Below are positions 1 through 4,575 of a DNA stretch of 7,333 nt, piece by piece. The notes beneath the pieces are model-generated. The model saw only the letters and a list, made by a program, of their open reading frames with translations. It searched no databases and was not told the origin of the DNA. Every line of letters begins with the position of its first letter. Position 1 is the first letter of the stretch. Made by a program: the position numbers and the translations under genes. The stretch comes from a bacterium (GTDB lineage Bacteria; Elusimicrobiota; Elusimicrobia; Elusimicrobiales; UBA9959): assembly GCA_021812825.1 (NCBI GenBank), contig JAKAMO010000112.1:1-7333 (forward strand), in the 5' to 3' direction.

Positions 1-32
1 GAAGCGCGACCATCCTAGTCCCGGAGCCAAAT
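1..32. repeat. Right end of a repeat unit, cut by the window edge
   Basis: The first 31 bases recur identically at 274-304, the right end of the complete element at 61-306. After that the two copies differ only by one extra A before a shared TTTAGGCC. The last 15 bases (18-32, GTCCCGGAGCCAAAT) are the exact reverse complement of 61-75. This is therefore probably the 3' end of a neighbouring unit lying mostly to the left of the window, in tandem with the next one at a spacing of 273 bases. How much of the rest is conserved cannot be seen. Confidence 0.75.
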
Positions 33-75
33 TTAGGCCCCCTTTCGAGGGGGCCTATTAATTTGGCTCCGGGAC
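18..75. repeat. Long inverted repeat with a nested GC-rich hairpin
   Basis: The outer arms 18-32 and 61-75 are perfect 15-base reverse complements. Nested inside is a perfect 9-bp hairpin, AGGCCCCCT (35-43), loop TTCG (44-47), AGGGGGCCT (48-56). The hairpin has no good T-run on either strand (ATTAATTT on plus, AAATTTGG on minus), so it is not a textbook intrinsic terminator. Even so, its position matches the true terminator after the second copy at 309-334. It may be a decayed or bidirectional terminator between two repeat units, or a cruciform-forming junction. Confidence 0.7.
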
Positions 76-306
76 AGCGAGACATAATTATGTCTCGCGG
101 TAGGATTCGAAAGCCGGACCTGCGAGGCCAGCAGGCCGCAGCAGGGAGGCGGGGTCGCGGGCGGCGACGAGCGACGGCGAGGAGCCGACCCGTGACCGAA
201 TCCAAGTTCCCAACCTCTTCCCAGGTTCGGCTCGACTACGCTATCCTGTCGTGTGTTTTCGGAGAGCAAGCGCGAAGCGCGACCATCCTAGTCCCGGAGC
301 CAAAAT
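61..306. repeat. About 246-bp structured element with terminal inverted repeats
   Basis: The left end ATTTGGCTCCGGGAC (61-75) is mirrored by GTCCCGGAGCCAAAAT (291-306), giving inverted termini of 14-15 bp with one extra A. Inside them TAGGAT (101-106) faces ATCCTA (285-290), so the terminal stem continues past an intervening palindrome at 77-98. Further inverted pieces are GGATTCG (103-109) with CGAATCC (197-203), GAGCCGACCC (182-191) with GGTTCGGCTC (224-233, one mismatch), and GCGC-GAA-GCGC (270-280). No convincing gene lies inside: the open frames run straight through repeats and lack a family signature. It could be a MITE-like element, a REP-type intergenic repeat or a structured RNA. It contains no transposase. 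Confidence 0.6.
77..98. repeat. Perfect 22-bp palindrome
   Basis: The sequence equals its own reverse complement: arms GCGAGACATAA and TTATGTCTCGC with no spacer. It sits directly after the left terminal repeat of the 61-306 element and before TAGGAT, as if a side hairpin had been placed in the terminal stem. An 11-bp half-site is also long enough to be a dimeric protein binding site, but no regulator gene is nearby. Confidence 0.8.
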
Positions 307-308
307 TT

Positions 309-334
309 AGGCCGCGAAAGCGGCCTTTTTCTTT
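309..334 (+). terminator. Intrinsic terminator after the repeat element
   Basis: AGGCCGC (309-315), GAAA tetraloop (316-319) and GCGGCCT (320-326) form a perfect 7-bp GC-rich stem followed by TTTT-C-TTT (327-334). It has the shape of a plus-strand Rho-independent terminator. It lies immediately behind the repeat element and ahead of the DUF6132 gene, so it would end transcripts coming through the element. Confidence 0.8.
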
Positions 335-399
335 GGGTGTAACCTTTTGCGTCCCGGCGCATCTAAATATTACGGAAGACGAAGCGGCGGAGGTGCAGG

Positions 400-567
400 A
401 TGCAGGTAATGTCGGTAGCGGCGGGAGCCGTGGGCGGGGGAGTTCTGGGGTATCTCTGGCACAGGCTGGTGGGCTGCTCCACCGGGGCCTGCCCTATAGT
501 CAGGAGCCCCTACCTGAGCGTGATCTGGGGCGTCCTGCTGGGGCTTTCGTTCACGCTGAGCCGGTAA
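400..567 (+). CDS. DUF6132 family small membrane protein
   Basis: This is a 55-residue protein with ATG start at 400, preceded by a strong GGAGGTG (389-395) at good spacing, and stop TAA at 565-567. A glycine-rich hydrophobic stretch (about residues 5-25) leads to the signature GCSTGACPIVRSPY (25-38). A second hydrophobic segment (about 40-52) follows. The G-C-S-x-G-x-C-P-I pattern between two membrane segments is characteristic of DUF6132 proteins, whose function is not established. The two cysteines (26 and 31) could bind a ligand or form a redox pair, but that is inference. The gene ends 10 bases before the thioredoxin start, so the two are very probably co-transcribed. The length is normal for the family, and the gene is easily missed because it is so short. 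Confidence 0.8.
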   Translation: MQVMSVAAGAVGGGVLGYLWHRLVGCSTGACPIVRSPYLSVIWGVLLGLSFTLSR

Positions 568-577
568 CGGAGGAACA

Positions 578-931
578 ATGCGCAACCTTACTAGTGAAGA
601 GTTCAAGGCCAAAGTGTTCGATTTCGAGAGGAACACCGAGTGGAAGTTCGCCGGCGACAAGCCGTGCATAGTGGATTTTTACGCCGACTGGTGCGGGCCC
701 TGCCGGATGCTTTCTCCGGTGCTGGAGGAGCTGTCCGGGAAATACGCTGGGAAGCTGGACGTCTACAAGGTGAACACGGACCAGGAACAGGCCCTGTCGG
801 CCGCTTTCGGCATACAGAGCATCCCCAGCATGCTGTTCGTCCCCATGAACGGCAAGCCGCAGATGGCCCAGGGGGCTCTGCCCAAGGACATGCTGGAAAA
901 GGTCATCGGCGAAGTGTTGAGCGTGAAATAA
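578..931 (+). CDS. trxA: Thioredoxin
   Basis: A 117-residue cytoplasmic thioredoxin with no signal peptide; it is a general protein disulfide reductase. The active site WCGPC is at residues 38-42, preceded by IVDFYAD with the buried Asp at 33. The cis-proline is in SIPS (Pro83), and the C-terminal helix follows. The segment before the active site (EWKFAGDKPCIVDFYADWCG) resembles Bacteroidetes-type thioredoxins rather than the E. coli form. Cys30, ahead of the active site, is an additional cysteine. The start is supported by GGAGG at 569-573. It is the second gene after the DUF6132 gene, and a strong terminator at 987-1019 closes the unit. Thioredoxin would be a plausible electron donor for the methionine sulfoxide reductase encoded at 3463-3930. 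Confidence 0.95.
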   Translation: MRNLTSEEFKAKVFDFERNTEWKFAGDKPCIVDFYADWCGPCRMLSPVLEELSGKYAGKLDVYKVNTDQEQALSAAFGIQSIPSMLFVPMNGKPQMAQGALPKDMLEKVIGEVLSVK

Positions 932-944
932 CGGACTGGCGGCC

Positions 945-978
945 GCCCGTCTCCCGCGGCTGTAGCGGGAGGGCGGGC
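945..978. other. Imperfect GC-rich hairpin between thioredoxin and its terminator
   Basis: GCCCGTCTCCCGC (945-957) can pair with GCGGGAGGGCGGGC (965-978) across a 7-base loop, leaving one small bulge. It lies 13 bases after the thioredoxin stop and 8 bases before the main terminator. No T-run follows it. It may protect the 3' end of the mRNA. Confidence 0.55.
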
Positions 979-986
979 AGGCTATG

Positions 987-1019
987 AAGGCCCCGGCGGT
1001 TTCGCCGGGGCCTTTTTTT
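987..1019 (+). terminator. Strong intrinsic terminator of the DUF6132-thioredoxin unit
   Basis: AAGGCCCCGGCG (987-998), loop GTTT (999-1002) and CGCCGGGGCCTT (1003-1014) make a perfect 12-bp stem. It runs into seven T's (1013-1019). This is a classic plus-strand Rho-independent terminator. Confidence 0.92.
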
Positions 1020-1020
1020 G

Positions 1021-1037
1021 TATAGTCTGGCTATAGT
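1021..1037 (+). promoter_or_regulatory. Possible -10 boxes ahead of the lipoprotein gene
   Basis: TATAGT occurs twice (1021-1026 and 1032-1037), each matching the -10 consensus at five of six positions. They lie between the thioredoxin terminator and the lipoprotein ribosome binding site. The terminator implies the lipoprotein needs its own promoter. No convincing -35 box is seen, so the call is weak. Confidence 0.27.
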
Positions 1038-1051
1038 ACAGGGAGGGAAAT

Positions 1052-1420
1052 ATGGGGAAACGATCCGTACTTTTATTCTCGCTGGCCGTGCTCTGCGGCT
1101 GCGCCACCGCCGCCGGCTATAAGAAGGCCGTAAACTCCTGGGTGGGCGTGGACATGGACATACTGGTTAACAGCTGGGGCTATCCCACGCGCACGTTCGC
1201 CGCGCCCAACGGCAACACGGTCTACGAGTACCTGAAGAGCGACAGCTACAACACGCCCACCTATACCAGCTATAACTACGACCCGGCCAGCAAGACCGGC
1301 AACGCCACCACTTACGGCGGCGAGACCATAACGGTGTACTGCCGCACCTTCTTCGAGACCGACAGCGCCAAGAAGATAGTGAAGGCCACATTCGAGGGTA
1401 ACGGCTGCCGGTCCAAATAG
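1052..1420 (+). CDS. Small putative outer-membrane lipoprotein, function unknown
   Basis: A 122-residue protein. MGKR, a hydrophobic segment and the lipobox LCGC predict a type II signal peptide with lipidated Cys17. The mature part begins ATAAGYKKAVNSW. The segment at about residues 29-60 reads VNSWVGVDMDILVNSWGYPTRTF, then P-N-G-x-x-V-Y-E-Y. This is the pattern of small BamE/SmpA-like lipoprotein domains, where a helix precedes a G-x-P-T turn and a strand. Residues 64-95 are rich in Tyr, Thr, Ser and Asn. Cys97 and Cys119 could form a disulfide. GGGAGGG (1041-1047) supports the ATG. The gene stands alone, flanked by the thioredoxin terminator and a shared bidirectional terminator. Lipoprotein status is well supported; family membership is tentative. 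Confidence 0.82.
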   Translation: MGKRSVLLFSLAVLCGCATAAGYKKAVNSWVGVDMDILVNSWGYPTRTFAAPNGNTVYEYLKSDSYNTPTYTSYNYDPASKTGNATTYGGETITVYCRTFFETDSAKKIVKATFEGNGCRSK

Positions 1421-1434
1421 CCGCGGCGGTTATA

Positions 1435-1476
1435 CAAAAGAAAAGGTCCCCGACGTTCATCGGGGACCTTTTCCGT
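1435..1476. terminator. Bidirectional intrinsic terminator between convergent genes
   Basis: AAAAGGTCCCCGA (1441-1453), loop CGTTCA (1454-1459) and TCGGGGACCTTTT (1460-1472) form a perfect 13-bp stem. The plus strand continues into T-rich sequence. The minus strand continues into CTTTTGTATA, from the A-rich 1431-1440. It can therefore stop both the lipoprotein transcript and the opposing OPT transporter transcript, whose stop is 21 bases away. Confidence 0.9.
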
Positions 1477-1493
1477 TTCCCGGGCTTATTCCG

Positions 1494-3368
1494 TTAGTGG
1501 AAGAACTGCATCACCGCGGCCAGCGCCGGCAGCAGTATGGAGCCCACCATGGCCTCGCCGGCCACCATGCCGGAGGCCAGCGGCGCCGCGAAGAGCCCGT
1601 AAGAGCCCTCCTCGCCGGGCGAGAAGCGGTTCCAGACGGCCGATATCACGCTGCCTATGGCTATGCCGATGTTGAGCGAGGCGGGCAGGATCAGCGCGAA
1701 GCCGAGCGCGGCCGGTATCGGCACCCACCAGAAGCGGCTGGTCTCGTGGCCCTGCTCGCTGGTCTTCTTGAACGAGAGCAGCAGCTCGAAGAGCACGCCT
1801 ATGAATATCGCTATGACCGAGGCCTTCAGCGCGCCGTACGGCAGGTAGGAGAGCCCCTTCTCCATCACTATGGCGAGCGTCGCTATCTTGAGGCCGGTGG
1901 GGGCGGCGAGCTGGCCGGGGTTGAGGCCTATGCCGTAGGTCTTCTCCAGCATGGTGAACATGATGGGCGTAAGCAGGGCGCCTATCGGGATCACGAACAG
2001 CTGAGCGAGTATCAGGGTCTTGAACTTGCCGCCCAGCCGCTGGGCCACCCAGAACGACGGCACCACGTTCTCCGAGGTCGCCTGCGGGTTGGCGCTGACG
2101 TAGGCCGCGGTCAGGTTGGAGCGTATCTGCGCGGGCCAGATAAGGCCGAACAGGAACTGCGTGGCGTTCGCCATCAGCGAGACGGGGCCGGAGCCGGTGA
2201 TACCGAGCACTCGCAGGCCGGCTACGATCAGGATGGGCTGTATCGCCACGGCGAGGGTCACCTCGGCCCAGTGCATGTTGAACCAGGCGCTGGTCAGCCA
2301 CACGGTCAGCGCCACGCAGACGCCTATGCCGGTGGCGGTCCACCAAAGCGGTATCTCCTCGTCGGCCAGGGACTTCTCCGCGTGCTTTTCGTACTTGACC
2401 TCGCGCTCGTTCATGAAGTGCTTGAATATCGGTATCAGCACGCTGGTGAGCGCGGCGGCGATCATCAGGGCCGTGGCGGGCCACATCATCCACTGTACCA
2501 CGTACTTGAAGTGGGAGCCGGCCGTGGCGAACTCCGCCGCTTTGCCGCAGGTGGCGTTGAGGAAGTCCATCGCCTGCGCTTTCTGCGCGCCCTCCAGCCC
2601 GCCCAGCGAGTTGAGGGTGGACAGGCAGGTGGTGAACTGCTCGCCTTTCACTCCGGAAAGGGCCGCGTAGGCGGCTACCTTCTCGCCGAAGGCGCTGACT
2701 ATCCAGGTGCCCAGCAGGCCGGAGAGACCTACGGAGAGCGGCACCAGCATGCCGATGCCGAAGGCGGCGAATTCGAAGCCTATCGAGATGTTAAGGGCGG
2801 CGTTGCCCACCACGGAGGGGAGCACGCCCATGCTGTCGCGCAGGAAGGTGAGGAAGCCGGCTACGCCGGTGCTGACCATCAGCACGTCGCGGCGGTGCTT
2901 GGTGGTGACGGTGGCCTTGGGGTCGGTCAAAGTCTGCGCCACGGCGAGGGTCGCCTTGCTGGTGGGCCAGGGGAGGGACCTGTCCTTCAGTATGGAGCCC
3001 CTGGGGAATATCCCCATGAACACGCCGAGGTTGGCGGAGATCAGCAGCCAGATGAACATCTGCCAGGTGCTCAGGTTGAAGCCGATGTCGCGGCCGAAGA
3101 CGTTCTGGATGTAGTAGAACGCGGCGAGGATGACCACCATGAAGGCGATGCTGGAGACCACGCCTATCATCGTCTGGATGATGTTGAGCTCTATGGCGAG
3201 CTTCTGTCCTTCCATGCTGCGGCCCAGCACGTAGGCCGCCAGGAACATGCCGCCCATCGTCAGGTCCACGCTCTGGCCCAGCTTCAGGGTTACGTAGGGC
3301 GTAGCGGCGGCGGCGATGGCGCAGAGCAGGCCTCCCAACAGCAACAGTCTCCAATTAAGGTCCTTCAT
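1494..3368 (-). CDS. OPT family (oligopeptide/metal-chelate) transporter
   Basis: A 624-residue polytopic inner-membrane protein with a dozen or more hydrophobic segments. Typical OPT features are the N-terminal stretch ending ATPYVTLKLGQ (about 22-32), GITGSGPVSLMANAT (389-403) and a C-terminal glycine-rich helix GLFAAPLASGMVAGEAMVGS (591-610). OPT proteins move oligopeptides or metal-siderophore complexes into the cell with protons; the substrate here cannot be read from sequence. The loop after FGLIWPAQIR (407-416) lacks the D-x-K-T-G motif I would expect in prokaryotic OPT members, so this one is divergent. A soluble loop near 318-340 is charged. The start is supported by GGAGG on the minus strand (3376-3380), 7 bases upstream. 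It lies 94 bases downstream of the methionine sulfoxide reductase gene on the same strand, with a promoter-like AT-rich gap between them. Confidence 0.85.
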   Translation of the reverse strand: MKDLNWRLLLLGGLLCAIAAAATPYVTLKLGQSVDLTMGGMFLAAYVLGRSMEGQKLAIELNIIQTMIGVVSSIAFMVVILAAFYYIQNVFGRDIGFNLSTWQMFIWLLISANLGVFMGIFPRGSILKDRSLPWPTSKATLAVAQTLTDPKATVTTKHRRDVLMVSTGVAGFLTFLRDSMGVLPSVVGNAALNISIGFEFAAFGIGMLVPLSVGLSGLLGTWIVSAFGEKVAAYAALSGVKGEQFTTCLSTLNSLGGLEGAQKAQAMDFLNATCGKAAEFATAGSHFKYVVQWMMWPATALMIAAALTSVLIPIFKHFMNEREVKYEKHAEKSLADEEIPLWWTATGIGVCVALTVWLTSAWFNMHWAEVTLAVAIQPILIVAGLRVLGITGSGPVSLMANATQFLFGLIWPAQIRSNLTAAYVSANPQATSENVVPSFWVAQRLGGKFKTLILAQLFVIPIGALLTPIMFTMLEKTYGIGLNPGQLAAPTGLKIATLAIVMEKGLSYLPYGALKASVIAIFIGVLFELLLSFKKTSEQGHETSRFWWVPIPAALGFALILPASLNIGIAIGSVISAVWNRFSPGEEGSYGLFAAPLASGMVAGEAMVGSILLPALAAVMQFFH

Positions 3369-3380
3369 CAGTGATCCTCC

Positions 3381-3419
3381 GGCTTCTTTGTAGAAAATCT
3401 AATTAATAATACAAAATGA
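3381..3419 (-). promoter_or_regulatory. AT-rich promoter-like patch for the OPT gene
   Basis: The 39 bases before the OPT ribosome binding site are strikingly AT-rich for this genome. On the minus strand TATTAT (3411-3406) matches five of six -10 positions and would give a leader of about 30 bases. A TTAGAA at 18-19 bases upstream is a poor -35 match. The OPT gene probably can be transcribed on its own; the exact elements are uncertain. Confidence 0.38.
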
Positions 3420-3425
3420 CCGGCC

Positions 3426-3472
3426 CTTTTTCTAAGCGCCGGCCTGGCAGGGTATCGGCCGGCTAGAAAAAG
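3426..3472. repeat. Inverted repeat spanning the stop codon of the reductase gene
   Basis: The inner arms GCCGGCC (3438-3444) and GGCCGGC (3457-3463) are perfect. The outer arms CTTTTTCTA (3426-3434) and TAGAAAAAG (3464-3472) are also perfect, with AGC (3435-3437) bulged on one side. The stop codon of the minus-strand reductase gene (3463-3465) lies within the stem. No T-run follows on the minus strand, so it is not a standard terminator. It may attenuate or stabilise the mRNA between the reductase and the transporter. Confidence 0.65.
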
Positions 3473-3930
3473 CCCGCCGCTATTCCCGCCGCTTCCTCCA
3501 GTCCGCGGCGGTCCGCCTCGTCGAAGGACCCGACCGCCGCGCTGTCTACGTCCAGTACGGCCTTGAGCTGCCCGCCCCGAAGCACGGGGACAACTATTTC
3601 CGACCTGGAGTCCGGATCGCAGGCTATGTGGCCCGGGAACTCGCGCACGTCGGCCACCACCAGGCTTTTCTTTTCCGCGGCGCAGCGGCCGCAGACGCCC
3701 CTTCCCGGCTTTATCCTTATGCAGGCGGGCTTGCCCTGGAAAGGCCCGAGGACCAGCTCCCCTTCCTTGAGCAGGTAGAAGCCGGCCCAGGAGTAATAAG
3801 GAAAAGCGCCCTTAAGCACGGCCGAGATGTTGGCCAGGTTGGCTATCAGGTCCTTCTCGCCGGCGGTCACGGCGCGTATCTCCGCGAGCGCTTTTCTGTA
3901 GGCTTCTTCCTTGGTCATCATGCGGGTCAT
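3463..3930 (-). CDS. msrC: Free methionine-(R)-sulfoxide reductase (GAF-domain fRMsr)
   Basis: A 155-residue cytoplasmic single GAF domain. It reduces free L-methionine-(R)-sulfoxide to methionine, normally with thioredoxin as electron donor. The family core is present: SWAGFYL (47-53), LGPFQGKPACIRI (61-73), GRGVCG (76-81), FPGHIACD (98-105), SEIVVPV (110-116) and VLDVDS (125-130). Cys70, Cys80 and Cys104 have the same spacing (10 and 24 residues) as the three catalytic and resolving cysteines Cys84, Cys94 and Cys118 of E. coli YebR/MsrC. Glu111, Asp127 and Asp129 match conserved substrate-pocket acids. An extra Cys83 turns the second cysteine into a CGRC motif, which is unusual. Three Met codons near the start (residues 1, 4 and 5) make the exact start uncertain. 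The nearest SD-like AGG is too close to Met1, so Met4 or Met5 may be used. Confidence 0.92.
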   Translation of the reverse strand: MTRMMTKEEAYRKALAEIRAVTAGEKDLIANLANISAVLKGAFPYYSWAGFYLLKEGELVLGPFQGKPACIRIKPGRGVCGRCAAEKKSLVVADVREFPGHIACDPDSRSEIVVPVLRGGQLKAVLDVDSAAVGSFDEADRRGLEEAAGIAAGFF

Positions 3931-3962
3931 GGCCTGAATATGCTCGGAAATTCAGCGAGGCA

Positions 3963-3991
3963 AGTCAACCGGCGTCCATATTGTCTATAAT
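3963..3991. promoter_or_regulatory. Divergent promoter region
   Basis: The gap between the divergent reductase (minus) and the PycTM-like gene (plus) holds a perfect -10 consensus TATAAT at 3986-3991 on the plus strand. It would start RNA near 3998 and give a leader of about 32 bases. Its -35 region is poor. On the minus strand TTGACT (3968-3963) is a good -35. A weak CATATT lies 20 bases downstream, and a start there would leave almost no leader before the first reductase Met codon. The plus-strand -10 is the more credible element. Confidence 0.45.
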
Positions 3992-4029
3992 AGGCCTAAT
4001 GCCGGACGCGCGGAAAGACAGGGGGGGAC

Positions 4030-4554
4030 ATGAGCGTTTCATCGCATCTTAATCCAGAGCCGGAGCGCAGGCTCTGGATAATGCACGCTAATATGCGCCG
4101 CGCGGCCGCCAGGTCGGATATAAAGCTGGGCGCGCTGGCGGTCTTCGCGTTGCTCGAGATCGCCCTGCTGCGCGTTGATTTCGTCTGCGGCGCGCTCTCG
4201 TGCGCCGCCATGACGGCGCTGTCGGCGGTGCTGCCGCTCTGCCTGCTCGCTGTATCCCCGTTCTCAGATTCCACCGTGGTACGCCCCGGGCCGTCCGGCC
4301 GCCCCCGGCCTTCCGATTCGCTGGTGACGGCCCGCGACCTGGCCAAGTACCCGCAGATGGAGCTGGTGATCGCGCTGGACAAGTACCTGGGCGGCGGGGT
4401 CACGGCCACGCCGTACTACGAGGACATCGTAGGCCAGATATCCCTGTCGGCCCGTTCTGCCGTCAGGAAGGAGCTTGTGCTGAAGGCGGCCAGCGCCTTC
4501 GCGTTCGCCGCGCAGCTGCTGCTGGCCGTGATGTTTTCGCTTCGCCTGGCCTGA
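4030..4554 (+). CDS. Pycsar effector-like membrane protein (PycTM/DUF5706-like)
   Basis: A 174-residue protein with three predicted membrane helices at about residues 32-48, 53-76 and 152-172. The first two are separated from the third by a soluble segment. The layout and local sequence resemble PycTM (DUF5706). An amphipathic N-terminal helix (MHANMRRAAARSDIKLGALA, 18-37) has the Asp-x-Lys just before TM1. Then comes a pair of helices, and finally a segment YYEDIVGQISLSARSAVRKELVLKAA (129-154) leading into the last helix. In known Pycsar defence systems such proteins are membrane-damaging effectors activated by cCMP or cUMP made by a partner cyclase. No cyclase is present here. The downstream gene, 21 bases away, is a cyclic-nucleotide-binding channel. 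The start is preceded by a G-rich GGGGGGGAC rather than a clean SD; Met18 is an alternative start. Assignment is by pattern, not alignment. Confidence 0.6.
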   Translation: MSVSSHLNPEPERRLWIMHANMRRAAARSDIKLGALAVFALLEIALLRVDFVCGALSCAAMTALSAVLPLCLLAVSPFSDSTVVRPGPSGRPRPSDSLVTARDLAKYPQMELVIALDKYLGGGVTATPYYEDIVGQISLSARSAVRKELVLKAASAFAFAAQLLLAVMFSLRLA

Positions 4555-4575
4555 AGGATTTTCTAGAATACGACC

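Noticed and set aside
33..269. A 78-codon minus-strand frame inside the repeat region
   Set aside because: It has no recognisable domain or convincing ribosome binding site, and it lies within structured repeats.
61..304. A tRNA or tmRNA gene, suggested by GGATTCGAA and ends resembling an acceptor stem plus CCA
   Set aside because: No T-arm stem can be formed around the TTCGAA, no D or anticodon arm is seen, and no tmRNA-like 5' end is present.
1..334. A CRISPR array
   Set aside because: There are only two copies of the repeated segment, 273 bases apart, with a structured interior instead of short regular spacers.
333..399. A sigma70 promoter for the DUF6132-thioredoxin unit
   Set aside because: A promoter is expected here after the terminator. 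The best pair found (TTGCGT at 347-352 and TATTAC at 368-373) has a 15-base spacer and poor matches, so I could not place it.
63..671. A 202-codon open frame across the left repeat, the DUF6132 gene and the thioredoxin start
   Set aside because: It runs through inverted repeats and a terminator and overlaps two well-supported genes in another frame. It has no family signature, and its Arg/Gly-rich composition is typical of GC-rich shadow frames.
1497..3374. A 625-codon plus-strand frame antisense to the OPT transporter
   Set aside because: It mirrors the real gene almost end to end and shows low-complexity Gly/Arg/His/Glu-rich sequence. The OPT frame has real transmembrane helices and family motifs.
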